Below, in pieces: positions 1 through 7,918 of a DNA stretch of 64,000 nucleotides; within the stretch, counting starts at the first letter, position 1, and every line of letters begins with the position of its first letter. The notes beneath the pieces were generated by a model. It made no database searches. It saw only the letters and a list, made by a program, of their open reading frames with translations, and was not told where the DNA came from. The translations under genes and the position numbers were made by a program. This DNA comes from Haloterrigena salina JCM 13891 (GTDB lineage: Archaea; Halobacteriota; Halobacteria; Halobacteriales; Natrialbaceae), in contig NZ_AOIS01000058.1 in NCBI RefSeq assembly GCF_000337495.1, forward strand, positions 147,312-211,311, written 5' to 3'.

Positions 1-2343
1 GACGACTTCCAGTTCACGTTCAACGGCAAGAACGACGAGTTCGACGAACTCGAGCCGCCGCGAACGAAGGCCGAGGAGCAGCAGGTCCTCGGGGCGGCCG
101 GCGACTACCGGCTGCTCATGCAGGCGGGCGACCCGATCAACGGCGAGACCGAGCGGTTCGGTCACCCGCAGACGCCCGACGGCGAGAACGTCGCGGAGCT
201 CGTCGGCGAGGACCTCGCGAGCGCCGGCGGCGTCACCGACATGAACTTCTTCGTCTCGACCAACGACGAGGGGACCGAGGGCTACCTCTTCACCAACAAC
301 GAGACTCGTCCGGGCGCGATCACGCGGACGCCGCTCAGCCGCGAGTCGGGTCGCTGGGAGGCCGACCTCGAGAACGCGATGGAACTCGAGAACACCGAGG
401 CCTTCCGCGAGGTCGGCGGCACGCGGATCAACTGTTACGGCGACCTCAGTCCGTGGGAGACGCCGCTGTCGTCCGAGGAGGACTACAGCCATCCGCGGGT
501 CCAAGGCACCGCGACGGTCAGCGACATCGTCGAGAACGGAAGCGGCGTCGGTCTCCGGGGCGCCAGCGAGTTCTGGAACCGACCGAATCCCGGTGAACTC
601 TCGAACGGGCTCAACGAGGCCCTCGGCGAGGACGGCTGGGGGCCGATGGGTGCCTGGGCGCTGACCGGCCTCGAGAAACACGCCTACCACCTCGGCGCCG
701 AGCCGGTCGACCGGATCGAGGGCGAGGATACGCCTACCCCGATCGACGACGAGGCGTTCCCGAACCGCTACCGCTACGGGAAGTTCGTTGAAATCACCGA
801 TCCCGCAAGCGACGACCCTGTCCCGGTCAAACACCACGTCTTCGGCCGCGCCGCGTGGGAGTGTCCCGAAGTGCTGCCCGACGAACGGACGGTCTATCTC
901 GCTTCCGACGGCGGCGCGAAGGGCATCTACAAGTTCGTCGCCGAAGAGCCGATTCCGGAGTACGACGACCGGATGGACGTCTGCGGCACGCTGTACGCGA
1001 TGAAAGCCACCGAGATCGGCGAGGGACCGGTCGCCGAGACCGACCTCGATATCGAGTGGCTTCCGCTAGGCACCGCGAGCAACGCCGAAGTCGAAGCCTG
1101 GATCAGCGAGTACGACGACGTCACGCAGGTCGATTACCTCGAGACCCACGCCGAGACCGACTGGGCCGACGACCTCGAGCAGGCCCTGCGCGAAGCAGAC
1201 GAGGAAGTCGCGATCAACGGCAACCAGGACTACATCGCCGATGAAGAGATCGTCGAGTGGGCCGAACAGTACGCGGAACGCGGCCCAGACGGTGTCGACG
1301 AAGAACTCCGTCGCGTTCCCTTCCTCGAGACCCGCGCGGCCGCCAAGGAGATCGGCGCCAGCGTCGAGTTCAACAAGGCCGAGGGGATCGACTCCCACGA
1401 CGAGGCCGAACCCGGCGACTTCATCTACTTCGGTATCTCCGCGCTCGGCGGCTCGATGACCGACGATCAGGGCGAACTCCGCTTCGACGAGGTCGAGACC
1501 GGCGTCCTCTACCGAGCCGAACTCGAGGAGGGGTACGACGTCTCCAGACTCGAGCCGGTCGTCGTCGGCCCGAACGGGAGCGATTCCGTCTCCCTGCTCG
1601 ACGAGTCGCTGATCAACGTCGACAACGTGATGGTCATGGACGACGGCCGAGTCATCCTCTGTGAGGACAAGGGCTCCTTCGGCCGCACGTACGAGAATGA
1701 CGCGATGTGGGTCTACGAGCCGCCGGCGGTTCTCCGGACCGACTCGATCGCGGTCAGCCACGGCGCGACCGGCGAGGTCGACCTGACGCTCTCGTCGATC
1801 CCGGACGGCCTCGCGGGCGGCCGCGTCACCGTCTCCGTCGAGCACGCCGACGTCGCCGAGATCACCGACGTCAGCTACCACGACGCGCTCGAGTTGACCT
1901 CGGAGCCGTCGATCGGCGACGGCTCGAGCGTCGAGTTCCGCTTTGCCGACCTCGAGGACGAGATCGGTGCGACCCTCGAGGAGGTCACGCTCGCGACGCT
2001 CGACCTCGAGGGCGTCGGCACGGGTACGACCGATATTACGATCGAGGTCCACTCGCTGGACGACGACGACGGGATGGCGATCGACACCCAGCCGCGTCCG
2101 GGTATCGTGGTCGTCGGTCCGCCGCCGATCGGCGAGGGATCGGGTCAGGCCCCGACGGACCTCGACGGGGACGGACGCTTCGAGGATGTCAACGGCAACG
2201 GCCGACTCGACTACCAGGACGTCACCCTGCTGTTCGAGAATCTCGAGGGCGATGCCGTCCAACTCAACGAGGCGGCGTTCGACTTCAACGACAACGGCCG
2301 TATCGACTATGATGACGTCGTCGCCCTCTATGACGAGCTGTAA
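1..2343 (+). CDS. PhoX/DUF839-type secreted phosphatase with cohesin-like and dockerin domains (5' partial)
   Basis: The reading frame is open from base 1, so the N-terminus and any signal peptide lie outside the window; about 780 residues are visible. Visible residues up to about 575 match the PhoX/DUF839 beta-propeller phosphatase family (for example GIYKFV near residue 308 and FNKAEGIDSH near 458), which in known members are metal-dependent extracellular phosphatases. Residues about 576-700 form a cohesin-like beta-sandwich, and residues about 719-780 carry two dockerin-type calcium loops (DVNGNGRLD and DFNDNGRID). The stop is 3 bases before the next gene, which has a related cohesin-like domain and a surface anchor, so the two are probably one operon. 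Phosphatase substrate is unknown. Family assignment is good; cohesin-like status is from pattern only. Confidence 0.85.
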   Translation, partial: DDFQFTFNGKNDEFDELEPPRTKAEEQQVLGAAGDYRLLMQAGDPINGETERFGHPQTPDGENVAELVGEDLASAGGVTDMNFFVSTNDEGTEGYLFTNNETRPGAITRTPLSRESGRWEADLENAMELENTEAFREVGGTRINCYGDLSPWETPLSSEEDYSHPRVQGTATVSDIVENGSGVGLRGASEFWNRPNPGELSNGLNEALGEDGWGPMGAWALTGLEKHAYHLGAEPVDRIEGEDTPTPIDDEAFPNRYRYGKFVEITDPASDDPVPVKHHVFGRAAWECPEVLPDERTVYLASDGGAKGIYKFVAEEPIPEYDDRMDVCGTLYAMKATEIGEGPVAETDLDIEWLPLGTASNAEVEAWISEYDDVTQVDYLETHAETDWADDLEQALREADEEVAINGNQDYIADEEIVEWAEQYAERGPDGVDEELRRVPFLETRAAAKEIGASVEFNKAEGIDSHDEAEPGDFIYFGISALGGSMTDDQGELRFDEVETGVLYRAELEEGYDVSRLEPVVVGPNGSDSVSLLDESLINVDNVMVMDDGRVILCEDKGSFGRTYENDAMWVYEPPAVLRTDSIAVSHGATGEVDLTLSSIPDGLAGGRVTVSVEHADVAEITDVSYHDALELTSEPSIGDGSSVEFRFADLEDEIGATLEEVTLATLDLEGVGTGTTDITIEVHSLDDDDGMAIDTQPRPGIVVVGPPPIGEGSGQAPTDLDGDGRFEDVNGNGRLDYQDVTLLFENLEGDAVQLNEAAFDFNDNGRIDYDDVVALYDEL

Positions 2344-2346
2344 CCG

Positions 2347-3243
2347 ATGAGGCACGACAACACCGATACGCCGACGACCGGGTCCGAGTCTGAATCGCAC
2401 CGCCGAGGCCGGGACCGCTCGCCTCTCCGCGGGCGCGCGTTCCGAACTCTCGTCGTCGCACTCGTGATCGCGACGGTCGTCGGAACGGTCACGCTCGGTT
2501 CGGTCGGCGCCGCGACCACGGCCGGCGAGCCGACGACGACTGAACCGAGTCCGGCGATGACTGATGGGGCCGCATCGGCCGACAGCGCTGCACCGGCCAA
2601 CGGCGCCTCGAGCGGCGCCGAGCCCGCGCTGGTCGTCTCCGACGCGACGGTCGAGCCCGATTCGACCGGGAGTCTCCGCGTCTCGCTGACCGACGTTCCC
2701 GACGGACTCGCCGGGTTCAAGATCGCGCTCGCCGTCGACGACGGCGACGTCGCAACCGTCGCGAACGCCAGCTACCCAGATCACTTCGGGTTGACGACCG
2801 ACCCCGCCGTGGGCGCCGACGGCGAAACGATCACCGTCGAAGCCGCCGACCTCGACGACGCGGTCACGGCCGGCGACGCGAACGTCACGCTGGCGACGAT
2901 CGACGTGGCCGGCGCCGACGCCGGTCAAACGGACCTGCGCGTTACGTCGATGCAGGTCGACGACGACGACGGTGGCGCCGTCGACCCGTCGCTCGAGGCG
3001 GGAACGCTGACCGTCGGCGACGATGGCTCCGGTACCGAGGACTCGGATCCCAACGGATCGGAATCCGACGATAACGGCTCCGAATCCGACGGTGACGACT
3101 CCGAATCCGACGACGACGGCTCCCCGTCAGACGACGAGACGGACGACGACGGCTCGGACGACGGGATGCCCGGCTTCGCCGCTGGCTCCGCGCTCGCCAC
3201 GCTCGCCGTCCTCGTGGCTACCGTGCTCGCGAAACTCCGCTAA
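2347..3243 (+). CDS. Cell-surface cohesin-like protein with PGF-CTERM anchor
   Basis: This 298-residue protein has a basic N-terminus and a hydrophobic segment at about residues 37-57, consistent with a Sec signal. A cohesin-like domain at about residues 94-220 aligns with the one in the upstream phosphatase (shared PDGLAG, SYxD, VTLAT and DDDDG blocks). A Ser/Asp/Glu-rich linker (about 225-272) follows. The C-terminus has PGF at 275-277, a hydrophobic stretch and a basic tail, the archaeosortase (PGF-CTERM) sorting signal. The start lies 3 bases after the phosphatase stop, with no separate promoter visible. I infer a wall-anchored scaffold that could hold the dockerin of its neighbour. No catalytic motif is seen. 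Confidence 0.85.
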   Translation: MRHDNTDTPTTGSESESHRRGRDRSPLRGRAFRTLVVALVIATVVGTVTLGSVGAATTAGEPTTTEPSPAMTDGAASADSAAPANGASSGAEPALVVSDATVEPDSTGSLRVSLTDVPDGLAGFKIALAVDDGDVATVANASYPDHFGLTTDPAVGADGETITVEAADLDDAVTAGDANVTLATIDVAGADAGQTDLRVTSMQVDDDDGGAVDPSLEAGTLTVGDDGSGTEDSDPNGSESDDNGSESDGDDSESDDDGSPSDDETDDDGSDDGMPGFAAGSALATLAVLVATVLAKLR

Positions 3244-3261
3244 CCGCTCCAACCCGGTTCG

Positions 3262-3267
3262 TTTTTT
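3262..3267 (+). terminator. T-tract terminator of the phosphatase/cohesin operon
   Basis: A run of six T residues lies 19 bases after the cohesin-gene stop in GC-rich DNA. Archaeal transcription commonly ends at such U-tracts. Confidence 0.5.
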
Positions 3268-3345
3268 CGCTGCGCGGCTCGTGCGTCGGAATTCCGAACA
3301 TGATCGTCTCCCAGTTTTACCTTCACGGCTGCCAACGGGTCGGGT

Positions 3346-4632
3346 ATGGGAGACACTCCTGACGAGAACAAGTTCGCCACGAACAGCGTCCACGCCGGCC
3401 AGGTAGCCGATCCAACGACGGGTGCCCGAGCGCCGCCGCTGTACCAGACAACCTCCTACGAGTTCGAGGACACAGAGCACGCCGCCGCCCTGTTCGGCCT
3501 GGAAGAGACCGGAAACATCTACTCGCGGATCATGAACCCGACGAACGCGATGCTCGAGGAGCGCATCGCGACGCTCGAGGGCGGCGTCGGCGCGCTCGCC
3601 ACGTCGTCGGGGATGGCCGCCTTCGACCTCGCGACGTTCATCCTTGCGGACGTCGGCGACAACATCGTCTCCTCGTCGTCGCTGTACGGCGGCACGTACA
3701 CCTACCTCACCCACACCGTCGCGAAGCGGGGCATCGAGACGAACTTCGTCGATACGCTCGATTACGAGGCCTACGCGGAGGCGATCGACGACGATACCGC
3801 GTTCGTCCACCTCGAGACGATCGGTAATCCAGCGCTCGTGACGCCCGATATCGAGCGCATCGCTGACATCGCCCACGACCACGACGTGCCCCTGTTCGTC
3901 GACAACACGTTCGCGACGCCGTACCTGTGCCGCCCGCTCGAGCACGGCGCCGACCTCGTCTGGAACTCCACGACCAAGTGGCTCCACGGCGCGGGATCGA
4001 CGGTCGGCGGCGTGCTGGTCGACGGCGGCTCCTTCCCGTGGCCGGAGGGCGACTATCCCGAGATTACGGAACCCAATCCCGCGTACCACGGCGTCAACTT
4101 CTACGAGACGTTCGGCGAGGCGGCCTTTTCGGTCGTCGCGCGGACTCGCGGGCTGCGCGATCTGGGGAACCAGCAGTCGCCGTTCGACGCCTGGGTCACC
4201 CTCCAGAAACTCGAGTCCTTGCCGCTGCGGATGGAGAAACACTGCGAGAACGCGATGGCCGTCGCGGAGTACCTCGAGGACCATCCGAAGGTCTCCTGGG
4301 TCAACTACCCCGGCCTCGAGAGCCACGAGACCCACGAGAACGCCCGGGAGTACCTCGAGGGCGGCTACGGCGGGATGATCACGTTCGGCCTCGAGGACGG
4401 GTACGACGCCGCAGAAACGGTCTGTAACGAGGTCGACCTGACGAGTCTGCTGGCGAACGTCGGCGACGCGAAGACCCTGATCATCCACCCCGCGAGTACG
4501 ACCCACCAGCAGCTCACCGAGGAGGAGAAACTGGCCAGCGGCGTCACCGACGACCTCGTGCGGCTCTCGATCGGCATCGAGGACGTCGACGACGTAATCG
4601 CGGATCTGGACCGGGCGATCGACGCGGTCTGA
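3346..4632 (+). CDS. metY: O-acetylhomoserine aminocarboxypropyltransferase/sulfhydrylase
   Basis: This 428-residue PLP enzyme of the Cys/Met metabolism family makes homocysteine from O-acetylhomoserine and sulfide in the cytosol. It has the family's N-terminal block (FATNSVHAGQ, PLYQTTSYEF), the YSRIMNPT motif, and the PLP lysine in NSTTKWLHGAG (K211). Full length matches the MetY subgroup (about 425-430 residues), longer than cystathionine gamma-synthases. It appears monocistronic: about 100 bases separate it from the upstream operon and the next gene is 178 bases away. A related gamma-family enzyme is possible, but the length and the N-terminal VHAGQ block favour MetY. Confidence 0.93.
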   Translation: MGDTPDENKFATNSVHAGQVADPTTGARAPPLYQTTSYEFEDTEHAAALFGLEETGNIYSRIMNPTNAMLEERIATLEGGVGALATSSGMAAFDLATFILADVGDNIVSSSSLYGGTYTYLTHTVAKRGIETNFVDTLDYEAYAEAIDDDTAFVHLETIGNPALVTPDIERIADIAHDHDVPLFVDNTFATPYLCRPLEHGADLVWNSTTKWLHGAGSTVGGVLVDGGSFPWPEGDYPEITEPNPAYHGVNFYETFGEAAFSVVARTRGLRDLGNQQSPFDAWVTLQKLESLPLRMEKHCENAMAVAEYLEDHPKVSWVNYPGLESHETHENAREYLEGGYGGMITFGLEDGYDAAETVCNEVDLTSLLANVGDAKTLIIHPASTTHQQLTEEEKLASGVTDDLVRLSIGIEDVDDVIADLDRAIDAV

Positions 4633-4665
4633 TCGCTCGCCGTCGTCGCGTCAGTGACGACACTC

Positions 4666-4737
4666 GAAGACAGAACGACGTTCGGTGGTAGAACAGCGCT
4701 TGGTGGTAGAACAGCGTTCGACGATGAAACAGCGCTC
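4666..4737. repeat. Degenerate 18-bp tandem repeat, four units
   Basis: Four consecutive 18-base units start at 4666, 4684, 4702 and 4720. They share the core gaacagcg; units two and three differ in only a couple of positions, and a fifth diverged unit may follow. The repeat sits between metY and the next start codon. Its unit length is a multiple of three, so it also keeps reading frames open on both strands. Confidence 0.75.
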
Positions 4738-4810
4738 GGCGGTGAACGCCGTTTTCAGCGAGTCAAACCAGCCCCTTGTCGTTAAGGTCACGCGGTTCGA
4801 TGTATTCGGC

Positions 4811-5200
4811 ATGCCTACCGGGTTGCTCACGGACGAGGCTGCGGAACGGATCGTCACCACCTGTCGGACGGCGATCGGCGACAGCCTCCGTTCTGTCACC
4901 TACTTTACGCGCGACGACTTCGAGCAGGTGTACCTGCGCGAGGACTTAGAGCGCGACGCCGATCTGTCGACCTTTATCGGCCACGAGTGGCGCGGTTTCA
5001 AGACGGCCCAGACGGCCTACGACAACTCCGAACTCGGCGACTACAACTACACCATTCGCGTCTTCGACAACGGCTTTCTCGTCAGAGTAACCAGCGATAG
5101 CGACGGGATCTTCGTCACGACCGACGGACTCACCGTCAAAGATTTCGAAGAGGTCGCGACGGCGATCAACGTGTTCCTCAACGATCGCGAGATCGAGTAG
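4811..5200 (+). CDS. Conserved haloarchaeal DUF7522-like protein
   Basis: This soluble protein has 129 residues from the ATG at 4811 (MPTGLLTDEAAERIV). The frame stays open upstream to 4685, but that part is encoded by the 18-bp tandem repeat and looks non-coding, so the internal ATG is preferred. The sequence resembles the haloarchaeal DUF7522 family (blocks SVTYFTRDDFEQVYLREDL and GHEWRGFKTAQTAY), for which I know no function. It has no transmembrane segment or Cys motif. Its 3' end overlaps by 23 bases a possible small gene on the other strand. The family name is from memory and moderately certain. Confidence 0.8.
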   Translation: MPTGLLTDEAAERIVTTCRTAIGDSLRSVTYFTRDDFEQVYLREDLERDADLSTFIGHEWRGFKTAQTAYDNSELGDYNYTIRVFDNGFLVRVTSDSDGIFVTTDGLTVKDFEEVATAINVFLNDREIE

Positions 5201-5372
5201 CGAACTCCTCGTCGGTCGATCGGTCGGCGTCCCGTTCGCGATGATCGCTGTCGTTCTCCTCCTCGGTCCGACTCGAGGGCGTTCCGATCGGCAGCCCGGA
5301 GCCGAGTTCCCCGTCGATGCCGAGGAGGCGTGCGAATCGGCGGCGTTCGGCGGCGTGTCTATCGAGACTCAT
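5178..5372 (-). CDS. Possible small basic/acidic hypothetical protein
   Basis: A 64-residue frame starts at the ATG at 5372 (MSLDRHAAERRRFARLLGID). It has an amphipathic N-terminal helix and a charged, probably disordered C-terminal tail. The frame continues upstream to 5594, but that part overlaps the start of the opposite gene and is Arg/Ser-rich as expected of shadow coding, so the shorter start is preferred. It runs convergently into the DUF7522-like gene with a 23-base overlap. I recognise no family; reality of the gene is uncertain. Confidence 0.4.
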   Translation of the reverse strand: MSLDRHAAERRRFARLLGIDGELGSGLPIGTPSSRTEEENDSDHRERDADRSTDEEFATRSRDR

Positions 5373-5566
5373 GCCGTCGAAAAACGGCAATATCCGTTGT
5401 AGTAATGCATGCCATTTATCGCGGAAACGGCCGATTACGTTCGTGAAACGATCCCGCCGCCGTCGGGCGATTACCCGCCTGTAACGGCCCCATTCAATAG
5501 TCAACGACCGTGACAGACTGCGCGACAGCGTAACACCCTTTTCGCTCACCGCCGTTCGAACGGACG

Positions 5567-6103
5567 ATGACCGATCTTCCCGATCCCGTCGCACGCGAAC
5601 TCGAGTCCCACGACGCGTTCGTCCCGCGCGAGGACGGCGCCGGATACGACCTCGAGACGACCGTCTTCGACGCGACCGTCACCGCCGACGACGCCGAGGG
5701 CAAGCGAGACGGCGAGTTCCGCGTCACCGTCACCCTCCCGACGCTCGACGCCGCCGTCGCCGGCGAGACCGTCGCCTCCGTCGTTGAGGACGGCTGGTTC
5801 GAAACCCTAGAGCGCCGTCTCGAGGACACCTTCACGGTGGCCCAGACGAGCACCCACGAGGACCCCGCCGTCGACCGCGGCGACGACGCGGTCACCGTCA
5901 GACTCGAGTACGTCGCCTGGGACGCCGCGGAGGGCGTCGACGACGCCAAGGCCCTCATCGAGTTCGTCGAGGGGACGTTCGCCCAGGGGATCATCCCCGG
6001 CTACGAGTATCAGGGCGCGGCCGCGACGCTGCTCGAGAACGCCCAGAACCGCGGCCAGCAGGCCGCAGAAGGTGACGGCGGTGGTAACGGAATGCCAATG
6101 TAG
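5567..6103 (+). CDS. DUF5813 family protein
   Basis: This 178-residue acidic soluble protein matches the haloarchaeal DUF5813 family as I remember it (N-terminal MTDLPDPVARELESHDAFV and a C-terminal FAQGIIPGYEYQGAAATLL block). The function is unknown. The start ATG at 5567 follows a roughly 190-base region that separates it from the previous convergent pair. The C-terminal tail after residue 160 is Gly/Gln-rich and probably flexible. It is followed by a 248-base gene-free region. Confidence 0.85.
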   Translation: MTDLPDPVARELESHDAFVPREDGAGYDLETTVFDATVTADDAEGKRDGEFRVTVTLPTLDAAVAGETVASVVEDGWFETLERRLEDTFTVAQTSTHEDPAVDRGDDAVTVRLEYVAWDAAEGVDDAKALIEFVEGTFAQGIIPGYEYQGAAATLLENAQNRGQQAAEGDGGGNGMPM

Positions 6104-6256
6104 CGTTCTCAGTACGACCGTCGCTTCGTATTTCTCTGGCCGGGAGCGCGACTCGAGCGACGGCGAGAGTCGTGCGACTCGGGGAAGGGCAGGCTAATGC
6201 CCAGTCGATCACCGCGAGTGAGCGAAGCGAAGGAGCGGGCCGACGACCGATGTGGA

Positions 6257-6271
6257 GGCCTCGAAGAGGCC
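6257..6271 (+). other. Short perfect hairpin in the 6104-6351 intergenic region
   Basis: GGCCTC and GAGGCC are separated by GAA, giving a six-base-pair stem with a three-base loop. It lies between two convergent genes (DUF5813 and the RAM-domain gene). The rest of 6104-6351 holds Arg-codon-rich low-information sequence in which I see no gene. Confidence 0.4.
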
Positions 6272-6351
6272 GAAACGGAGGGAGGAGCGCTTTTAATCGA
6301 ATTTTTGCCGAGGGCGTGGCGAAGCCGCGCCCGCAGCGCAAAACTTCGCTG

Positions 6352-6582
6352 CTAGTCCATCGCGATGTACGTCTGGGTGTTCTCGACGCCGTCGATGCCC
6401 TGGATCTGGGTGGCCGCGATCTCCTTTACCGCGGCGGGAGTTTCGACCTGCGCTTTCGCGATGATGTCGACGTCGCCGGCGACGATGTAGGCCGACTGAA
6501 CGCCGTCGATCGTCTCGATGCTGTCTCGGAGTCGATCCGCCTCGCCCGTGTTCGCCTTGATCATGATGAATGCCGTGACCAT
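6352..6582 (-). CDS. Stand-alone RAM (AsnC_trans_reg) ligand-binding domain protein
   Basis: This 76-residue protein consists only of the Lrp/AsnC C-terminal ligand-binding (RAM) fold (MVTAFIMIKANTGEADRL, the YIVAGDVDIIAK strand and a final TYIAMD). No helix-turn-helix is present, so it cannot bind DNA alone. The ATG overlaps the TGA of the upstream TrkA-like gene by one base (TGATG), implying translational coupling. Such small RAM proteins may sense amino acids and pair with Lrp regulators or channel regulators; here coupling with TrkA suggests a ligand-sensing partner of an ion-transport regulator. That role is inference. Confidence 0.9.
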   Translation of the reverse strand: MVTAFIMIKANTGEADRLRDSIETIDGVQSAYIVAGDVDIIAKAQVETPAAVKEIAATQIQGIDGVENTQTYIAMD

Positions 6583-7328
6583 CAGTTGACACCTCCGGTA
6601 TCGGTCTCCGACGACAGGTCCGTCGTCGCGGAACTCGAGCCCGTCCCTGCGTTCGTAGCCGCTTGGGCCGCCGATTCGCCGACCAGGAGCTGGCGGACCT
6701 CGCTCAGGACGTCGAAGTCCGCGAGGACGATGAGCCGGTCGCCGTCCTCGAGCGAGAGGTCCGCGTCGGGGAGCCCGAGGTCCCGGCCGCGCTTGCCGAA
6801 CGCGAGGACGGTCGCGTCGGCGGGGAGTTGCAGTTCGCTGATCGTGTAGCCGTTGACGGGGGCCGCGTCGGTGATCGTGAGTTCGACGACCTGCAGATGG
6901 GGGGCGATGTCCGCGATCGCGCGGATCGTGCCGCCCAACAGGGCGTTTTTCGCGCCGATCGCGCCGAGGCGCTCCGGGTAGATCACCTCGTCGACCTGGT
7001 CGGCGTACTTGCGGTAGATCCCCTCGCGGTAGGCCTCGTCGATGCGCATGATCGTCCGGCAGTCGTAGTGGTTGGCGATCATGCAGGCGGTGAAGTTGAC
7101 GTTCAGATCGCCCGTCAGCGCGCCCAGCGCGTCGGCGTCGCGGATGCCGGCGTCCTCGAGGATGTCCTCGCGAGAGCCGTCGCCCTCGACGACGGGGAAC
7201 TCCTGGTCGCGAGCGCGGCGAACCCTCGCCTCGTCGCGTTCGATCATCGTTACCTCGTGGCCCTCGTCGCGCAAGACGCGCGCCGTGCGCAGGCCGACCC
7301 GTCCTGCCCCGATAATCACGAACCGCAT
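6582..7328 (-). CDS. TrkA/RCK family K+ transport regulator
   Basis: This 248-residue cytosolic protein has an N-terminal RCK_N Rossmann domain with the nucleotide-binding GAGRVG motif (residues 7-12) and an RCK_C domain at about 140-220. TrkA proteins gate K+ uptake systems in response to NAD(H)/ATP. The last 30 residues are a Ser/Ala/Thr-rich tail. It is co-transcribed with the downstream RAM-domain gene (one-base overlap). No membrane TrkH-like subunit lies nearby; the divergent SLC13 permease carries its own RCK_C domains, so this regulator may act elsewhere. Confidence 0.92.
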   Translation of the reverse strand: MRFVIIGAGRVGLRTARVLRDEGHEVTMIERDEARVRRARDQEFPVVEGDGSREDILEDAGIRDADALGALTGDLNVNFTACMIANHYDCRTIMRIDEAYREGIYRKYADQVDEVIYPERLGAIGAKNALLGGTIRAIADIAPHLQVVELTITDAAPVNGYTISELQLPADATVLAFGKRGRDLGLPDADLSLEDGDRLIVLADFDVLSEVRQLLVGESAAQAATNAGTGSSSATTDLSSETDTGGVN

Positions 7329-7538
7329 GAACAGGGGTACGCTCGCCCCCGTGAATAAGTTTGTCCCCGAGTACCATGGTGGTTGTTCGAACGTCGCAAC
7401 CGCGGGACTACGCGTTCGTCGCTCTCACACGGACAATCGACCGCGGCGAGCGATGGTCGGAGACGGCACGCCTCCGGACGGAAACGGGCTGTCGTCCTGC
7501 TGGGTTCAGGTCACCGTCGCGCGGCTCGGCCGCTCGTC

Positions 7539-7769
7539 TCACCCCATCGCGATGTACGTTTTCGTGTCGCTGACGCCGCCGAGTCCCTGAACGCTCGAGG
7601 AGACGGTCTCGAGAACGTCGTAGACCTCCTGGCCGTCGATCTCCGCGATGATGTCGTAGTTGCCGGCGACGATGTGAGCGTCGACCACCGACTCGAGGCC
7701 CCTGATCTCCGCGAGTAGCCCCTCGGACTCTCCGGCGGCCGTCTTCACCATGATGAACGCGTGGACCAT
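7539..7769 (-). CDS. Second stand-alone RAM (AsnC_trans_reg) domain protein
   Basis: This 76-residue paralogue of the RAM protein at 6352-6582 has the same length, the same start (MVHAFIMVKTAAGES) and the same TYIAMG ending. It also lacks a DNA-binding domain. It lies 210 bases upstream of the TrkA gene on the same strand and is divergent from the SLC13 permease. Duplication around a transport regulator suggests a shared ligand-sensing role, which is inference. Confidence 0.9.
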   Translation of the reverse strand: MVHAFIMVKTAAGESEGLLAEIRGLESVVDAHIVAGNYDIIAEIDGQEVYDVLETVSSSVQGLGGVSDTKTYIAMG

Positions 7770-7918
7770 CGGTAGTGTGGTATTCTATGGCACGACTAAA
7801 GCCTTTGCCCGACGCCGGAGATGAAGACGGAATGACGGGAGGCAGCCGCCGTCGCTCGATTCGCACCGCCGAATCGGGAGCTTCAAGCGGGGTCGGTCGA
7901 GAGTGGGGGACGTCAACC

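Noticed and set aside
1066-2928. A 620-codon minus-strand open frame opposite the phosphatase and cohesin genes
   Set aside because: Composition is that of antisense of GC-rich coding sequence, and both plus-strand genes have clear domains.
7775-7918. N-terminal extension of the SLC13 permease from ATG 7775
   Set aside because: The added residues are Arg/Ser/Gly-rich without membrane character, and the family starts directly before the first helix. GTG 7919 fits better.
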